Positions 34,247 through 44,700 of a stretch of DNA of 64,000 nucleotides are shown here, one piece after another. Within the stretch, counting starts at the first letter, position 1; every line of letters begins with the position of its first letter. This DNA comes from Celerinatantimonas yamalensis (GTDB lineage: Bacteria > Pseudomonadota > Gammaproteobacteria > Enterobacterales > Celerinatantimonadaceae). The DNA lies in the NCBI RefSeq assembly GCF_046054155.1, contig NZ_JBEQCT010000010.1, forward strand, positions 1-64,000, in the 5' to 3' direction. Below the pieces are notes generated by a model that did no database searches, was not told the DNA's origin, and worked only from the letters and a program-made list of their open reading frames with translations. A program made the position numbers and the translations under genes.

Positions 34247-34846
34247 TTATTCCTTAAAAAGTTCCGCTGCATGTCGCTGACAGCGTTGATGGGCGGGGCA
34301 ACTCAGTGGGTGGTCGTTGACCATGCCGACAGCTTGCATAAATGCATAACAAATGGTTGGACCTACAAATTTAAATCCGACTTTTTTTAAGGCTTTAGCC
34401 ATAGCGTGGGCCGGTTCATTGGTAGTCGGGGTAAATTGTTCGTCGGTAAGTTGATGATCGATGGGATGATAGTCAACAAATTGCCATAGATAATCGCTAA
34501 AGTTGACGCCCTGCTGCTCAAGCGCTAAGTAGGCGCGAGCATTTTGGATGATGGCGTTCACTTTAAGGCGATTACGGACAATACCGGGTTCTTTTAACAA
34601 TCGCTCGATGTCGTGTTGATCAAACTGAGCGATATGCTGTGGTTCAAAATTGGCAAACAAACGTTCATATTCTGCTTGTTTGCGCAATATGATAAGCCAT
34701 GACAACCCTGCTTGTTGGCCATCTAAACAGAGCTTAGCGAATAGTTCTTGACTGTCGATAACAGCCATTCCCCAACATTGGTCGTGATAATTACGATATT
34801 GCGGGTCCGTCCCCGGCCAACGACAGCTTGTCATTTGCTTATCCAT
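34247..34846 (-). CDS. tag: DNA-3-methyladenine glycosylase I
   Basis: A 199-residue base-excision enzyme removing 3-methyladenine. Seen are CRWPGTDPQYRNYHDQCWG, FAKLCLDGQQAGLSWLIILRKQ and the C-terminal zinc-site region KFVGPTICYAFMQAVGMVNDH with Cys/His. The start is either 34846 or the ATG four codons later; neither has a strong ribosome site. Confidence 0.94.
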   Translation of the reverse strand: MDKQMTSCRWPGTDPQYRNYHDQCWGMAVIDSQELFAKLCLDGQQAGLSWLIILRKQAEYERLFANFEPQHIAQFDQHDIERLLKEPGIVRNRLKVNAIIQNARAYLALEQQGVNFSDYLWQFVDYHPIDHQLTDEQFTPTTNEPAHAMAKALKKVGFKFVGPTICYAFMQAVGMVNDHPLSCPAHQRCQRHAAELFKE

Positions 34847-35001
34847 GAAAGTGAAAAAATGTGGTCAGTACAATAAAGGAGTCTGCCATTCCTACAGTTT
34901 TTTTCAACTTTTTTGCAGAGGATTTCTCGCCGTAAATTGCGTATGCTTAGACTCTGAATTGGGCAGGCTAAGCCGAAAGTCTTAAAAGCGAATGGATTGC
35001 T

Positions 35002-36912
35002 GTGAAATTATCAAACAAATTTATTCTATTTATTGTTATCTGTGTGGTTACTGCGGTGGCTCTAGTGGGGATTGGCGGCGCACTCACATTTCGCAAGCTT
35101 GCCTACGATCAGCAATCCTATAAAGTTGCCGCCATCGTTCAACTATTAGATAGCCAATTAGATGTTCAGCCGGATACGCCTGAATTTGCGCAGTGGCTGC
35201 CTAATTGGTTGCACGCTCATCAGATTATTCGTATGCAAGTCAGTAACCAAAGCGGCACCGTCTATACGTTTCGTGAAGTACGTTTTCACGGAGAGACCAA
35301 TGAGTTAATTTACTATCACTATCAGCTTAAATCACATCCTGATTTTAAAATTTCGCTATGGGTCGAAAGCCCATTTAAGGGGATTCGCTATGAAGCGGGG
35401 GCCCTCAGCTATATTTTCTTGGGGTTGGCAACCGTGATTGTCGGGTTGTGGATCAGTATTCAATGGTTACGTCGTGCTTTCCAAGGTGCGGAGCGCCTTG
35501 AATGGCGGGGACGACGTATCATTGGTGGTCACATTGATACGGTGATGAATGCCTACCCTGGGGAGTGGCCACGTAGTGCCAGTCGGGCTATCAGTCAGTT
35601 ACTATTGCAGCTTGAGGATGCGCGTCAAGACCGAGCGCGTTTTGATCGTATGATCCGAGAAAATGCATTTGTAGATGAGTTGACAGGGCTTGCGAATTTG
35701 ACTCACTTTAGTAACCGCTTAGAAACCGAAATGCTGGATGTCGATGCGAATATTGGTGCAGTGCTTTTGATTCAGCTGACGATTATGGATGAGATTAATC
35801 ATCAACATTCGCGTGATGCCGGCGATCTATTACTGCAGCAAGTCGCGCAGTTGCTCAATAACTATGTGAAGAACAATAGTGATGCGGTGCTCGGGCGCGT
35901 GAGTGGTGATCAATTTGCTATTCTTTTAGCGCAGGTGACAATGGGGCAAGCCGAAAGTGTGGCGGCAACGTTGATCAAGCAATTTGAGCGGATCCCATTA
36001 CCGGATGGGCTTTATCGTGAAGATTTTGTCGCTATAGGGATTGCGGGTTATCAGTTTGGTGATTCACCCACAGAGGTGATGCATCAAGTGGATGATGCGC
36101 TGCGCTGCGCTAAACAGCAAGGCGGTAACAGTTGGTATTTGACTGAGCGCGAATTAACGGCCAGTTATATCGGGCAAGGCTCAGTGCGATGGCGCACCAT
36201 GTTAGAAGTTGCTGCGGCCGAACAACGCGTGCATTACTTTGAGCAACCGATTGTGGCAAGTAACCGTCAGCCCTATGCAATTGAGCTATTAACACGTATT
36301 CGCGATGATGATCATTGGTTAAGCGCAGGCGTGTTTTGGCCATGGGTTGAACGTTGCGGCATGGTTAAAGTGTTTGACTTAATGGCAATTGATGCTGCAT
36401 TTGAGCGGCTCGAAACCAGTACTTTGGCTGTGGCGGTTAATTTGGATGTGAGCACGTTACAAGATCGGGCTGTTTTTCGCCGATTAGTGTATTGGGCGAT
36501 GGAGACTAATCCACGGCAAGTGGGGCGGCTGATTATTGAATTAAAAGAGCAGCAAGTCGCTTTTTTAGGTCGACGACAACAATCTCGCATTAATGCGCTG
36601 CGTGATAAAGGGATCTTGTTGGCGATTGATCGGGCTGGGCAGAGTGTCTTAAGTACCCAATATATCAATGATATTAAACCCGCTTATATTAAATTGCATC
36701 CCAGCTTGGTGCGAGACTTAGCCCGTCGACAGGTCAATAGGTTGGCCATTAGTAGTCTATTGGCCAGTGCCGAAGGTAAAGCACAAGTCGTTGCGGTGGG
36801 TGTTGAATCGGCTCAAGATTGGCGAGTGTTGCAACGTCTTGGCGTGACTGCCGGTCAAGGCTCATGGTTTATGCCGCCGTACCAACTGCCTGATCAAGAG
36901 GATACCCGCTAG
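35002..36912 (+). CDS. csrD: RNase E specificity factor CsrD
   Basis: A 636-residue inner-membrane regulator that targets the CsrB/C small RNAs for RNase E. Two membrane helices (about 7-29 and 135-157) flank a periplasmic part. A GGDEF-like domain (about 220-380) has GRVSGDQF (298-305) instead of GGDEF, and an EAL-like domain (about 400-630) has YAIELL (425-430) instead of EALLR, so neither should be catalytic, as for E. coli CsrD. The start is at GTG 35002, with KLSNKFILFIVI. It precedes mreB, as in enterics. Confidence 0.92.
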   Translation: MKLSNKFILFIVICVVTAVALVGIGGALTFRKLAYDQQSYKVAAIVQLLDSQLDVQPDTPEFAQWLPNWLHAHQIIRMQVSNQSGTVYTFREVRFHGETNELIYYHYQLKSHPDFKISLWVESPFKGIRYEAGALSYIFLGLATVIVGLWISIQWLRRAFQGAERLEWRGRRIIGGHIDTVMNAYPGEWPRSASRAISQLLLQLEDARQDRARFDRMIRENAFVDELTGLANLTHFSNRLETEMLDVDANIGAVLLIQLTIMDEINHQHSRDAGDLLLQQVAQLLNNYVKNNSDAVLGRVSGDQFAILLAQVTMGQAESVAATLIKQFERIPLPDGLYREDFVAIGIAGYQFGDSPTEVMHQVDDALRCAKQQGGNSWYLTERELTASYIGQGSVRWRTMLEVAAAEQRVHYFEQPIVASNRQPYAIELLTRIRDDDHWLSAGVFWPWVERCGMVKVFDLMAIDAAFERLETSTLAVAVNLDVSTLQDRAVFRRLVYWAMETNPRQVGRLIIELKEQQVAFLGRRQQSRINALRDKGILLAIDRAGQSVLSTQYINDIKPAYIKLHPSLVRDLARRQVNRLAISSLLASAEGKAQVVAVGVESAQDWRVLQRLGVTAGQGSWFMPPYQLPDQEDTR

Positions 36913-37270
36913 TATGATGTCCTCCAATAAGGGCTGCTCATAGAGCGACCATTGTCCTGTTTTGATTGAGCTGGCGGCCGGATTTGGTGAACAAAGTGTT
37001 CGATCTATCCGTGTTCATGGCAACGCATCATGCTAAAATATTGCTCAACACATTGAATTTATCATTTATCCAAAGGGCAAGTGAATAACTATCGGTATAG
37101 ACTGATTGATTTATGTGCTAGATTAGAGTGCATACAAGCCAATTTGTGAATGCATGTAAGCAATCACTCATTGTTCCATTGTTGCGCTTGCTCTCTTGAT
37201 CGAGCGTTGGTAAAGTTAGGCTCATTCGGAGACGTTCCATCCCCCAACATTTTCAGGATTTTAGCTAGCG
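36913..37270 (+). promoter_or_regulatory. mreB upstream region with a candidate promoter
   Basis: A 358-base gap without a gene. One plausible sigma-70 site is TTGCTC (37188-37193), a 17-base spacer and TAAAGT (37211-37216), about 55 bases before the mreB ATG. Several promoters precede mreB in E. coli, so others are likely. No hairpin with a T-tract was seen after csrD. Confidence 0.35.
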
Positions 37271-38314
37271 ATGTTTAAAAAGCTCAGAGGCATTTTTTCC
37301 AATGATCTCTCGATTGATTTGGGAACTGCCAACACCCTTATTTATGTTAAAGACCAGGGCATCGTCCTTAATGAACCTTCCGTCGTCGCGATCCGTCAAG
37401 AGCGAGCTGGAAGTCCCAAAAGTGTGGCCGCCGTCGGCCATGCAGCCAAACAGATGTTGGGGCGTACCCCAGGTAACATTTCAGCCATTCGGCCAATGAA
37501 AGACGGGGTGATTGCTGATTTTTATGTCACCGAAAAAATGTTGCAATATTTCATCAAGCAGGTTCACGAGAATAACTTTTTACGTCCTAGTCCGCGTGTA
37601 TTGGTTTGTGTTCCGTGTGGATCAACACAAGTTGAGCGCCGCGCCATTCGAGAATCAGCTTTAGGTGCCGGGGCTCGTGAGGTTTATCTGATTGATGAAC
37701 CAATGGCTGCTGCGATAGGCGCTGGGTTACCGGTTTCTGAGGCGACAGGTTCCATGGTGGTCGATATCGGCGGTGGGACGACTGAAGTGGCCATTATTTC
37801 ACTCAATGGAGTGGTTTATTCTTCGTCCGTGCGCATTGGTGGGGATAAGTTTGATGATGCTATTATTAATTATGTCCGCCGCAATTATGGCAGTTTGATT
37901 GGCGAAGCGACCGCTGAACGAATTAAACACGTGATTGGCTCCGCGTATCCTGGCGATGAAGTCAGGGAGATTGAAGTTCGCGGCCGTAATTTAGCTGAAG
38001 GGGTACCGCGCAGCTTCACGTTGAATTCCAACGAGATCCTGGAAGCGCTCCAAGAACCATTGTCAGGTATTGTCAGTGCGGTGATGGTTGCCTTAGAGCA
38101 GTCGCCTCCTGAGCTTGCGTCTGATATTTCAGAGCGTGGCATGGTCTTAACCGGTGGTGGCGCTCTAATTCGAGACCTCGACCGATTGCTGATGGAAGAA
38201 ACAGGGATTCCGGTTGTTATCGCTGATGATCCATTAACGTGTGTTGCTCGTGGCGGCGGTAAAGCGCTTGAAATGATTGACATGCATGGTGGCGATCTCT
38301 TTCAATATGAATAA
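37271..38314 (+). CDS. mreB: Rod shape-determining protein MreB
   Basis: A 347-residue actin-like ATPase that forms membrane filaments guiding lateral wall synthesis. The N-terminal amphipathic start MFKKLRGIFSNDLSIDLGTANTLIY, the phosphate motifs VVDIGGGTTEVA and LTGGGALIRDLD are intact. First gene of mreBCD. Confidence 0.98.
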   Translation: MFKKLRGIFSNDLSIDLGTANTLIYVKDQGIVLNEPSVVAIRQERAGSPKSVAAVGHAAKQMLGRTPGNISAIRPMKDGVIADFYVTEKMLQYFIKQVHENNFLRPSPRVLVCVPCGSTQVERRAIRESALGAGAREVYLIDEPMAAAIGAGLPVSEATGSMVVDIGGGTTEVAIISLNGVVYSSSVRIGGDKFDDAIINYVRRNYGSLIGEATAERIKHVIGSAYPGDEVREIEVRGRNLAEGVPRSFTLNSNEILEALQEPLSGIVSAVMVALEQSPPELASDISERGMVLTGGGALIRDLDRLLMEETGIPVVIADDPLTCVARGGGKALEMIDMHGGDLFQYE

Positions 38315-38346
38315 AGATTGGCTTTAGCTAGCACAGGTTTTTGCTT

Positions 38347-39219
38347 ATGAAGCCGATTTTTACTCGTGGGCCATCGTTGCAATTGCGCCTGTTAGTTGCG
38401 CTTGTTGTCTCGGTGGCTCTCATCTATGTGGATTCACATTTTTCCCCGTTTACTAAAATTCGGGGTTACTTATCTTCGCTTGTTTCACCGTTGCAATATT
38501 TGGCGAATTCACCGCGTACTCTTCTGGATGATGCATCTGATCAGCTTATTTCAGCCCATCAGTTACGCTTGGAAAACGCCAAACTCAAACAGCAACTGCG
38601 TATTCAACAAACACAATTATTAACCATGGCCAACTTAGCCAAAGAAAATGCGCAATTGCGTACCTTGCTTGGCTCTAGCGTGCATCATCAAGAGCGACGC
38701 ATGGTGGCCGAGATTATGGCGGTTGATTCGGATCCATTTTCTCAGCAGGTAGTGATTAATAAAGGTAGTGAAGAAGGGGTCTATGAAGGACAGCCCGTGG
38801 TCAATGATCGAGGTGTGGTCGGGCTAGTTTTACACGTCGCTCAAACAACGAGTCGGGTTCTATTGATCAGTGATGTTTCCTCTGCTATTCCTGTACGAGT
38901 GATGCGTAACGATATTCGCGCTATTGCTGAAGGGAATGGCAATATGACTGGGTTGCAGATCCCTAATGTCGCGCGCAGTACAGATATCCAAGTCGGTGAT
39001 AGATTAGTTACATCAGGATTGGGCGGCCGTTTTCCTGAAGGCTACCCCGTCGCGATTGTGACCAAAGCAGCTTATCAAGAGGGGCAACCTTTTATGAGCA
39101 TAGAGGCCAAGCCAGTGGTGCAGCTTGACCGATTACGTTATCTATTATTGCTTTGGCCAGATAAAAGTCAGCCTAGAGTGGTCAACAAGAAAGAGCATTC
39201 GCTAGAGGCAACACCATGA
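38347..39219 (+). CDS. mreC: Rod shape-determining protein MreC
   Basis: A 290-residue bitopic inner-membrane protein. One helix near residues 14-32 is followed by a periplasmic coiled coil (LISAHQLRLENAKLKQQL) and a beta-rich core (GLVLHVAQTTSRVLLISD). It links MreB filaments to the wall synthases. The ATG at 38347 is used; a TTG two codons upstream is less likely. Confidence 0.96.
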   Translation: MKPIFTRGPSLQLRLLVALVVSVALIYVDSHFSPFTKIRGYLSSLVSPLQYLANSPRTLLDDASDQLISAHQLRLENAKLKQQLRIQQTQLLTMANLAKENAQLRTLLGSSVHHQERRMVAEIMAVDSDPFSQQVVINKGSEEGVYEGQPVVNDRGVVGLVLHVAQTTSRVLLISDVSSAIPVRVMRNDIRAIAEGNGNMTGLQIPNVARSTDIQVGDRLVTSGLGGRFPEGYPVAIVTKAAYQEGQPFMSIEAKPVVQLDRLRYLLLLWPDKSQPRVVNKKEHSLEATP

Positions 39220-39698
39220 TCAATATCACGGGTTTTGTTGTACTGTGGCTCAGTTGCTCGGTGGCGATGGTGCTGCAAATTTTACCAGTGCCTAGTCAAT
39301 TTGATGCTTTTCGCCCAGATTGGCTACTTGCTTGTGTGCTTTATTGGTGTATTGCGCTGCCGCATCGATTCAATGTGGTCGGTGCATTTGTCTGTGGTCT
39401 TACCTTAGACCTACTCTTGGGCTCGACGCTTGGCATTCGAGCGCTGTCTTTTTCACTAATTGCCTATATTAGTGCAATTAATTATGTTCGCCTGCGTAAT
39501 CTTTCTTTATGGCAACAAGCCATGGTAATTGGTGTCTTAACGGTTATCGATAAGGCCGTGATTTTTTGGGTGAACTATATTCTTCATGCGATTCATTTAC
39601 CGAATGGCTATTTTTACTCTGCGCTGAGTAATATGCTCATTTGGCCTTGGATCTTTTTATTTCTGCGCAAATTACGGCGTCGTTTTCGAATGGAGTAA
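39216..39698 (+). CDS. mreD: Rod shape-determining protein MreD
   Basis: A 160-residue inner-membrane protein with about five helices, including LDLLLGSTLGIRALSFSLIAY, typical of MreD. It overlaps mreC by 4 bases (ATGA), so the pair is translationally coupled. Confidence 0.94.
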   Translation: MINITGFVVLWLSCSVAMVLQILPVPSQFDAFRPDWLLACVLYWCIALPHRFNVVGAFVCGLTLDLLLGSTLGIRALSFSLIAYISAINYVRLRNLSLWQQAMVIGVLTVIDKAVIFWVNYILHAIHLPNGYFYSALSNMLIWPWIFLFLRKLRRRFRME

Positions 39699-39700
39699 CG

Positions 39701-40264
39701 ATGGATTTTTATCTGGCTTCCACATCGCCTCGTCGTCAAGAGTTACTTCGTTATTTAGATTATCAGTTTGCCGTTATTGACGGGCAAATTGATGAAACGG
39801 CAGAAGTTGGCGAATCAGCGTGTGATTATGTGCAGCGGATGGCCAAAGCCAAAGCTCAGCGCGGTTATACGCATGCGGCGCTCGCCAAACCTGTTTTAGG
39901 AGCGGACACCACAATTAGTGTGGATGGTCAAATTATCGGGAAGCCGCTTAATTTAGCGGATAGTCAACTGATACTGCGACAGCTGAGCGGACGGACGCAT
40001 CAAGTACTGACTGCTGTAGCGATGGTTAATGCATACCAATGTCAGTGTGTATTGGTGAGTACTGATGTACAGATGCGCATGATTAGTGATGATGAAATCA
40101 TCCGCTATTGGGAGACGGGGGAACCGTGTGATAAGGCGGGCAGTTATGCAATTCAAGGGATTGGTGGTAAGTTTATAACAGCGATTCATGGAAGTTACAG
40201 TGCTGTAGTTGGTTTACCTTTAGTTGAGAGTGAACGCTTACTAAATCTATTTTTGTCCGTTTAA
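39701..40264 (+). CDS. maf: Maf/YhdE nucleoside triphosphate pyrophosphatase
   Basis: A 187-residue enzyme hydrolysing dTTP/UTP and modified nucleotides (YhdE type). Motifs STSPRRQELL, GADTTIS, GKPL and AGSYAIQGIG are present. The ATG at 39701 has TGGAG 5 bases before it, inside the mreD end; the longer frame is rejected. Order mreBCD-maf-rng is conserved. Confidence 0.94.
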   Translation: MDFYLASTSPRRQELLRYLDYQFAVIDGQIDETAEVGESACDYVQRMAKAKAQRGYTHAALAKPVLGADTTISVDGQIIGKPLNLADSQLILRQLSGRTHQVLTAVAMVNAYQCQCVLVSTDVQMRMISDDEIIRYWETGEPCDKAGSYAIQGIGGKFITAIHGSYSAVVGLPLVESERLLNLFLSV

Positions 40265-40285
40265 TTCGGATAATGAGGAGTTGTC

Positions 40286-41755
40286 ATGCCGGCCGAATTA
40301 TTAATCAATGTAACACCAACAGAAACCCGTGTTGCTTTGGTTGAAACGGGGATCTTGCAAGAGATACATATTGAGCGTGAAGCTAAGCGCGGAATTGTGG
40401 GTAATATCTATAAAGGAAAGGTTAGTCGAGTGCTCCCAGGCATGCAGGCGGCTTTTGTTGATATAGGTTTAGATAAAGCTGCTTTTTTACATGCGTCCGA
40501 TATTGTCCCTCATACGGAGTGTGTGGACTCCCAAGAACAGGTTAATTTCCAAGCTCGACACATCGCATCATTGGTCCGTCAAGGGCAGGATATTATGGTG
40601 CAAGTGGTCAAAGATCCGTTGGGAACTAAAGGGGCGCGCTTAACCACTGATATAACCCTGCCTTCACGTTACTTGGTCTTGATGCCGGGAAGTGCGCATG
40701 TGGGCGTTTCACAACGAATCGAAGGTGAAAAGGCGCGAGAGCAGTTGAAAATGCTAGCGACTCAATATGTGGATGAGTTGGGTGGTTTTATTATCCGCAC
40801 CGCTGCAGAAGGTGTTGGCGAACATGAATTGTGTCAAGATGCGGCTTTTTTGAAACGGTTATGGCGAAAAGTCTTGCAGCGCCGAGAAAAATATCCGAGT
40901 TGTAGCATGATCTATGAAGATCTTTCCTTGGCACCTCGCACGGTTCGTGATTTTGTAGGCACACGACTCAACCGTATTCTGGTGGACTCGCGAACCAGTT
41001 ACGATGAATTGGTGACTTTTTGTCAAGATTATGTCCCCGAATTTGCGCCGATTCTAGAGTATTATTCGGCTGAACGTCCTATATTTGATCTTTATGATAT
41101 CGAAAATGAAGTTCAACGCGCTCTGCATCGACGTGTTGATCTTAAATCAGGTGGCTATCTCATCATCGATCAAACAGAGGCCATGACGACAGTTGATATC
41201 AATACTGGCGCATTTGTTGGTCACCGAAATTTAGAAGAAACAATTTTTAATACCAATATTGAGGCCACCAAAGCGATAGCGCGTCAATTACGGTTACGCA
41301 ATTTAGGTGGCATTATCATTATCGACTTTATTGATATGCAACGTGGCGAACATCGCCAGCGAGTGCTGCAAAGTTTAGAGCAAGCGCTTGCCAGTGATCG
41401 AGCTAAAACCAATATTAGTGGCTTTTCACAATTGGGGTTAGTCGAGATGACGCGCAAGCGCACGCGCGAGAGCCTTGAGCATGTACTTTGCGGTCCATGT
41501 CCAACCTGTCATGGTCGTGGATCGGTCAAAACGGTGGAAACAGTATGTTTTGAGATCTTGCGAGAAATCTTACGTGTGAACCGAGCCTATAAAGCCGATC
41601 ACTTTATTGTTTATGCATCGCCAAATGTTGCGCACATGTTAACAGGTGATGAGTCACATAGTTTGGCCGAGCTAGAGGTATTTATGAGCAAAGAAGTTCG
41701 TGTACAAATAGAGATGATGTATAACCAAGAGCAATTTGATGTGGTAATGATGTAA
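40286..41755 (+). CDS. rng: Ribonuclease G
   Basis: A 489-residue endoribonuclease that matures the 16S rRNA 5' end and degrades mRNA. The N-terminal S1 domain (GNIYKGKVSRVLPGMQAAFVDIG), the DNase-I-like catalytic region (TTVDINTGAF and IIIIDFIDM) and the zinc link (CGPCPTC) are present. It has no RNase E-like C-terminal scaffold. Confidence 0.97.
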   Translation: MPAELLINVTPTETRVALVETGILQEIHIEREAKRGIVGNIYKGKVSRVLPGMQAAFVDIGLDKAAFLHASDIVPHTECVDSQEQVNFQARHIASLVRQGQDIMVQVVKDPLGTKGARLTTDITLPSRYLVLMPGSAHVGVSQRIEGEKAREQLKMLATQYVDELGGFIIRTAAEGVGEHELCQDAAFLKRLWRKVLQRREKYPSCSMIYEDLSLAPRTVRDFVGTRLNRILVDSRTSYDELVTFCQDYVPEFAPILEYYSAERPIFDLYDIENEVQRALHRRVDLKSGGYLIIDQTEAMTTVDINTGAFVGHRNLEETIFNTNIEATKAIARQLRLRNLGGIIIIDFIDMQRGEHRQRVLQSLEQALASDRAKTNISGFSQLGLVEMTRKRTRESLEHVLCGPCPTCHGRGSVKTVETVCFEILREILRVNRAYKADHFIVYASPNVAHMLTGDESHSLAELEVFMSKEVRVQIEMMYNQEQFDVVMM

Positions 41756-41759
41756 CGCT

Positions 41760-44700
41760 ATGGCACTGATACTGAGGCGGCTACTGCATCATTGTTGGTT
41801 AACGTTCGCAGGGATTATCATCTGCGCGGCAATTTTACTCAGCATTGCCCGCGGCCTGTTTGCCTACGCCAATAATTTTCGTGGTGACATGCTGCAATGG
41901 TTGACGGGCTATTCGACCAAGGAATTACAGATTGGTCAATTGAGTGCTTCTATTTATCATTTTCGGCCCGTGTTAGTGTTTAAAAATATGCGTTTTCATC
42001 CAGCTAATGAAAAACGTTATCAGTTAAAAAGCCGTTCCGTCATCCTCGATTTTAATATGTTGGCTTCTTTGCAAACGCGACAAGTTGTCTTTCGAAACAT
42101 TCGTTTGCAAGGTGTGCAGTTATCACTTCCTTGGGTCAATGATTATTCAGATGTATCCTCTGATTCGGTTGATTTAAAGGCAGCCAAAGTGTTTGCCGAT
42201 CTATTTTTACGCCGACTTGATAATTTCCAGATCCAAGATGCTAAGCTCTCATTATTTGTCGCCAACCAACCTCCTCATATCCTCAATATTCAGTCGATGC
42301 GTTGGCGCAACCATGACGGGTTGCATCAAGGCGAAGGAAGCGCTTATCTACCACATTTAGGGCAACCCAATAGTACGGTGCACTTTGCGGTGCAGCTTAA
42401 TGACGATCATCATTCAGATAGTTTACTAAATATTCCGGGGCGCTTTTATGCCAGTGGTCGGCATTTGCAATTGGCTCGCATCGGCGAGTTATTTCAATCG
42501 AAGGCCTTAACTCATCTGAATACTGATTTAAACTTCAATATTTGGGGGAGTTTTGGTGGTGATAAACCCTTATTATGGCAGTGGCAATGGCTGCCTAGTT
42601 CACTGCATTGGGAAAGTGCTCAAGACAGATCTGCCCATCAGATCAATATTGATGGTGGTCAGTTAGCACTGCGACGGCGCGGGGCAAACTATCAGGTTGA
42701 TAGTGATAAGTTGCTGGTGAATACGGATGGCGTTTCTTGGGGGCCGTTGCAGTTGCAAGGTATATTGAGTGAAAAACAAGAGCATTGGTACCTTAATCAA
42801 ATTTCATTAGCGCCTTTGGCACCATTATTTTCTTTGTTTTCCAATCGAGATGACCTTCTGATCCCTAAAGTGGCCTCGGGGCAATTACGCGATATTCAGC
42901 TAGGTTATCAATGGGCACAAGGCTCACTGAGCTACCAAGCCCAGTTGGATAATTTTTCAATGACCCACTCCGGGGTGTGGCCCGGCGTTACAAATTTGGC
43001 AGGCCATGTGAGCGGGGATGACACACAGTTAAACTATCAACTGCAGATCAACCAAGGAAAGCTTGTACTCCAACCGTTGTTTGATAGCAGTTGGCCGGTA
43101 ACCGCCTTACGTGCTAAAGGCTCATTGAACTGGTCTGCAACAGAGCATGCCCTGAATGTGGATGAGTTGACATTAGATAGCCCGTGGGTTAAAGCTCAAT
43201 CTCGAGGGCGACTATCATGGCAAGCTGGTCATCGATTGCCTTGGCTGAGCATTAGTAGCAAGCTTGATCTCCTTGATGCCAAACAAGCGCATCATTTTTA
43301 CCCATCTCCATTGATGCCTAAGATTGTCGCTGATTATCTGCAAAAAGCTATTCAGGGGGGACAGGCGCAAGATGCCAAAATGCTCTGGTATGGTGATTTA
43401 GCGAAGTTTCCCTATCGCGAGCCTGATGGTATTTTTCAGGCCTTTATGCCGCTGCGTCAGGCTACGTTTAAGTTTCAACCTGATTGGCCTGCATTGAAGC
43501 ACTTAGATATTGATCTCTTGTTTCAAAATGAGTCGCTGCATATGGAAAGTAAGCAGAGCACGTTAGCCGATGTGCCGATTCAACACGTGAATGCTGCAAT
43601 TGAAACCTTACGACCAACGGGGGATGTTGCGATTCATGCACTTCTTGACAATGTCTCATTAGTCAAAGTGCATCAGTTGCTTGAAAAGTCGCCTGTGCCT
43701 GCTTTAGCCGCGTCGATGAAGGCATTGCCAATGAGCGCTGGGGGGCTTTCTGGACGGTTATTTTTAAAGATCCCTCTCAATGGTCAACCCGTTGAAGTGG
43801 CCGGAGATGCTAAATTTAACCGTGCGAAGATGAGCGTGGCGAGTTTGGCAATGAATTTGGCGAATTTAAATGGTCAATTAAACTTCCAAGATGCCCAATT
43901 ACGAGCTCATGGCCTGAATGCAACATGGGACGGACAGCCGTTGAGTATCGATCTCAATGGTGATAGTCAACCTAGTCATTACCAAATTGGCCTCGGTTTG
44001 CAGGGACGGTGGGATATTAGCGCGCTGCAGCGACGCTTAAGTAATCCACATTGGTTGGCGCCCGCCAGCGGGCAACTCAATTGGCAAGGTGATGTCAATG
44101 TTTCCTTAGGATATGATGATGGTTTCAACTATAACGCAAAATTTCATTCAGGACTCACACATTTAACATTGGCACTACCTAAACCTTTGACTAAATCAAC
44201 TCAGCAGTGGCCAGCAACATTATATGTTAGTGGCAATGAGCGCTCAGGCGGTGGGATCGTCAGTGTTAAAAACAAAATCTATAGCCGATTTCGCTTCGAT
44301 AATACGCCGTTTCATTTGAATGCACTGCGATTAAACGTGGGCAATATGCAAACGTTACCGCAACTATCACAGCAACTCCCATCGGCCGGCAGTATCTTAG
44401 ATATCAATGTCGATCAAGCTCCACTTGAACCTTGGTTGGGTTATGTTTTGCCATTGTTATCAGGCTCTACTCAGCGTGATAAAACCGATAAATCGTTGCC
44501 GTCGGCAGCGGCAGCGTTGTTCCCCCCATTTGTAGGAATGCAGTTACAAGCAAAACAGGTGAACGCATTTGCTCAGCCTGTACAGCAAGTAAAACTTATC
44601 TATCAACAAAGTAACGCCTTTTGGCAATTACAAAGTAAGCAGCTCAACGGACAGTTAGTTTTGCCTGTGCAACCGTCGCTGACTCATCCTTGGCAGCTTA